A stretch of DNA of 64,000 bases from CALBRZ01 sp964511065 (GTDB lineage Bacteria; Planctomycetota; Planctomycetia; Pirellulales; S012-138): positions 62,001 to 126,000 of the forward strand of contig CAZEEG010000001.1 in NCBI GenBank assembly GCA_964511065.1, read 5' to 3'. Shown in pieces: positions 62,473 to 64,000 of the stretch (its first letter is position 1; each line of letters begins with the position of its first letter). The notes below the pieces were generated by a model. That model had not been told where the DNA came from, did no database searches, and saw only the letters and a list, made by a program, of their open reading frames with translations. A program made the position numbers and the translations under genes.

Positions 62473-63254
62473 CCGCCTGCCACTCCCGTTCCGCAGCGTG
62501 TGGATCCGCCTGCCGTGGTTTGCTGCCGACCGGCAAAGGGATCGTGCCCCAGGTGGTCTTTCACCGTGGCGATGCTGCGGTCCAGCAGGTCGCGGTAGTA
62601 CCGCAATCGGGTTTGGGAGTCATCGAGCGCGCCGCCGAAGGATCGTTCTTCTTCCAGATAAATGAGCGGTACCGGCAATTCGATGATCCGCAGTCCCGCT
62701 GCCGCCGCGCGCACCCAAACTTCCAGGGGCATGGCATAGCCCGGCTCGCTTACTTCCAGATGGACCAAAGCCGGCACACGGTAGGCTTTGAAGCCGCAGA
62801 AGGCGTCAGTGAGGTTCAGCCCTAGCCGGTCGTTGATTTCGGCCGTTATCAGTTGGTTGATTCGCCGCCGGTCGGCCGGAGGCTGCGAATCGCCCTCGAA
62901 GGTCTTGAGGTATCGGCTGCCGGAAACGATGTCGGCATCGAGCGCGGCATGCACAAACTGGGGAATCCGGCAGGGTTCGTGCTGCCCGTCGCAGTCGATG
63001 GTTACCAGCACGTCGTAGTTGTTCTCGCGCGCGTAGCGAAATGCGCTCAGCAGCGCTGCCCCATACCCCTGGTTGGTTTCATGCCGCACGACGGTGATGC
63101 CGGGGATAGCTTCCAGCACCTCGCGGGTGCCGTCGGTGGAGCCGTCATCGACCGCCAAAATATCGCTGCTGTAGCGGCGAACTTCGGCCAACACGTCGCG
63201 GACGTGCGCCACCTCGTTGTAGACCGGAAGTGCCGTCAGGGATCGCAAGGGCAT
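62469..63254 (-). CDS. GT2 polyprenyl-phosphate-sugar-type glycosyltransferase
   Basis: The 261-aa protein starts LTALPVYNEVAHVRDVLAEV, a GT2 start, with LAVDDGSTDGTREVLE (the first Asp pair), a YDVLVTIDCDGQHEP segment (D-x-D) and SGSRYLKTFEGDS. The LTDAFCGFKAYR stretch is the mark of dolichyl-phosphate mannose synthase/polyprenyl-phosphate glucosyltransferase relatives. There are no C-terminal membrane helices, so it is a soluble or peripheral enzyme. Its stop overlaps the BshC-like start by 4 bases. The substrate could be polyprenyl-phosphate. Confidence 0.85.
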   Translation of the reverse strand: MPLRSLTALPVYNEVAHVRDVLAEVRRYSSDILAVDDGSTDGTREVLEAIPGITVVRHETNQGYGAALLSAFRYARENNYDVLVTIDCDGQHEPCRIPQFVHAALDADIVSGSRYLKTFEGDSQPPADRRRINQLITAEINDRLGLNLTDAFCGFKAYRVPALVHLEVSEPGYAMPLEVWVRAAAAGLRIIELPVPLIYLEEERSFGGALDDSQTRLRYYRDLLDRSIATVKDHLGHDPFAGRQQTTAGGSTRCGTGVAGG

Positions 63255-63719
63255 GGAGAGATTGCTTCCGTCTGGAGGTTAAAACTGCGAGGGTGATTGC
63301 AAGTGGACAGCTAAGGGAGTGCCGTCACCGCTCGTCGCCAATAAATGCTTGCAATCCTATCCAGGTATGAAACTCGCCCGGTTGGTATGGTCCGACCAGC
63401 GCTGGCCTGGGATGGCATTTCGCCAGCCCCGACGGCCGACTTAACCCGCCACGGCTCGCTGGCACCCAGCTTGCCTGGCGCATGTCGGTGCTGCCACCGC
63501 CCGCGGGCGATGAGCAAAGGGTTCGCTACGATGCGGTTCATTCTAGGTAGCGAAGGATTGAAGTCAACGAACCCAATGACCAGTCAAGATGTCCTGGTAG
63601 CGGCCGCGGAATCGCAGTTCGCCCAACTGGCAAAGTGCCCGATCCCGGCGCGATGGCTCTACTGCGGCGAGCCATCGCTAACCCTCAGATTCGATCCCGT
63701 TCCCCCAGATGGCAATCCT
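63255..63719. other. Non-coding right-hand region
   Basis: Short frames in this stretch have no family match that I can recognise and are not called. It contains only the possible sigma54 site at 63460. Confidence 0.35.
63460..63474 (+). promoter_or_regulatory. Sigma54-type -24/-12 match
   Basis: TGGCACCCAGCTTGC is an exact TGGCAC-N5-TTGC. No clear gene follows on the plus strand inside the window, so it may be chance. Confidence 0.3.
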
Positions 63720-63852
63720 TGATAGATACCTGGGCGACGGTCGTGCGGCTTGTTGTATTCCGGTCTGCCGAAGGCCCCCGTTCTTGTGCTGGAAAACATG
63801 GGATTTGCGGCACCGATCATTCAACAACCGCGTATCGATGGCCCAACCATCA
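63720..63852 (-). repeat. Dispersed inverted-end element, copy 6 (degenerate)
   Basis: In plus-strand reading: TTGATAGATACCTGGGCGAC, later TGCTGGAAAAC (63788-63798), and CAACAACCG with CCCAACCATC at the right end. It aligns with copy 4 throughout but with many changes. 63853-64000 shows nothing else. Confidence 0.4.
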
Positions 63853-64000
63853 GGAACGCGACCGATGCATATGCCCGTCAGAGGCCTAAGGCAATGACCG
63901 TTCCAATCGCGTGCGATTCATCGAACCTCGCGGGCTGGACAGTCTCGCGGGTCGCAGCGTGCGCGCCCGGGGGGCCATGTTCACGCCCCCAGGGGGTAGG

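Noticed and set aside
61288..62598. 436-aa open frame opposite the BshC-like gene
   Set aside because: Shadow of the minus-strand gene, with no start signal or domain.
63345..63722. 125-aa open frame at the right end
   Set aside because: Composition is mixed, there is no ribosome site or domain, and it runs into element copy 6.
1..64000. CRISPR array, prophage, transposase or rRNA operon
   Set aside because: No evenly spaced repeats, integrase, capsid, transposase or rRNA sequence was found on reading both strands.

Overview
The window looks like chromosomal DNA of a planctomycete, probably of the order Pirellulales. This is inferred from gene content, not from a marker gene. The typical signs are a DUF1559 pseudopilin-like protein, DUF1080-type and ThuA-type secreted proteins, a sulfatase fused to HEAT repeats, a membrane-anchored prenyltransferase-repeat protein with a Pro/Gln-rich tail, an unusually long flagellar cap protein, LPS-core genes in a Gram-negative-type envelope, and GC-rich DNA with loosely packed operons. 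There is one tRNA gene. I see no rRNA, CRISPR array, transposase or phage module.

Layout. 1-3.8 kb: a truncated thioesterase, a TetR regulator divergent from a DoxX-like membrane protein, a VOC protein, and a beta-propeller gene overlapping a MoaD/ThiS-like gene that ends in Gly-Gly. 3.9-13.4 kb: sulfatase, fliD-fliS, a secreted thioredoxin-fold/TPR protein, and the large prenyltransferase-repeat protein. 13.9-25.7 kb: secreted or membrane proteins (DUF1080, DUF420-like, LamG-like), a small HTH protein, an MBL-fold hydrolase, DUF3891, a C-terminal processing protease, a double alpha/beta hydrolase, and a DUF1559 gene followed by two near-identical lipoprotein genes. 26.3-36.9 kb: bioB, two ThuA proteins, assimilatory sulfite reductase, a DapA-family lyase/aldolase, rnhA, a LOG-family protein and a CbiX-type chelatase. 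37-40 kb: three overlapping minor pseudopilin genes. 40.2-45.9 kb: serC, a sugar isomerase/epimerase, a polytopic membrane protein and an M20 peptidase.

45.9-50.1 kb is an LPS-core cluster on the minus strand: a WaaF-type heptosyltransferase, a double LPS-kinase-fold protein and a GT4 glycosyltransferase. 50.6-54.8 kb holds an MFS transporter, a CNNM/CorC-type protein and a GT2 glycosyltransferase. 55.4-59.1 kb holds a lipoprotein with a pseudopilin-like C-terminus, a CAT-anticodon tRNA, and an overlapping trio of a 100-aa protein, a MESH1-like HD hydrolase and a radical SAM protein. 59.3-63.3 kb holds a GNAT protein and a GT2 gene overlapping a BshC-like gene.

Pathway links inside the window: sulfite reductase needs siroheme, and a sirohydrochlorin-chelatase-like gene lies 6 kb away; the three LPS-core genes act on the outer-membrane glycolipid; the three pseudopilins probably form the tip of one secretion or pilus complex; FliD and FliS are cap and chaperone of the flagellar filament. 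The least conventional signals are the MoaD-like/beta-propeller overlapping pair and a dispersed family of about 130-bp intergenic elements with inverted ends. I recognise six copies, and two of them supply the stop codon of the gene before them.
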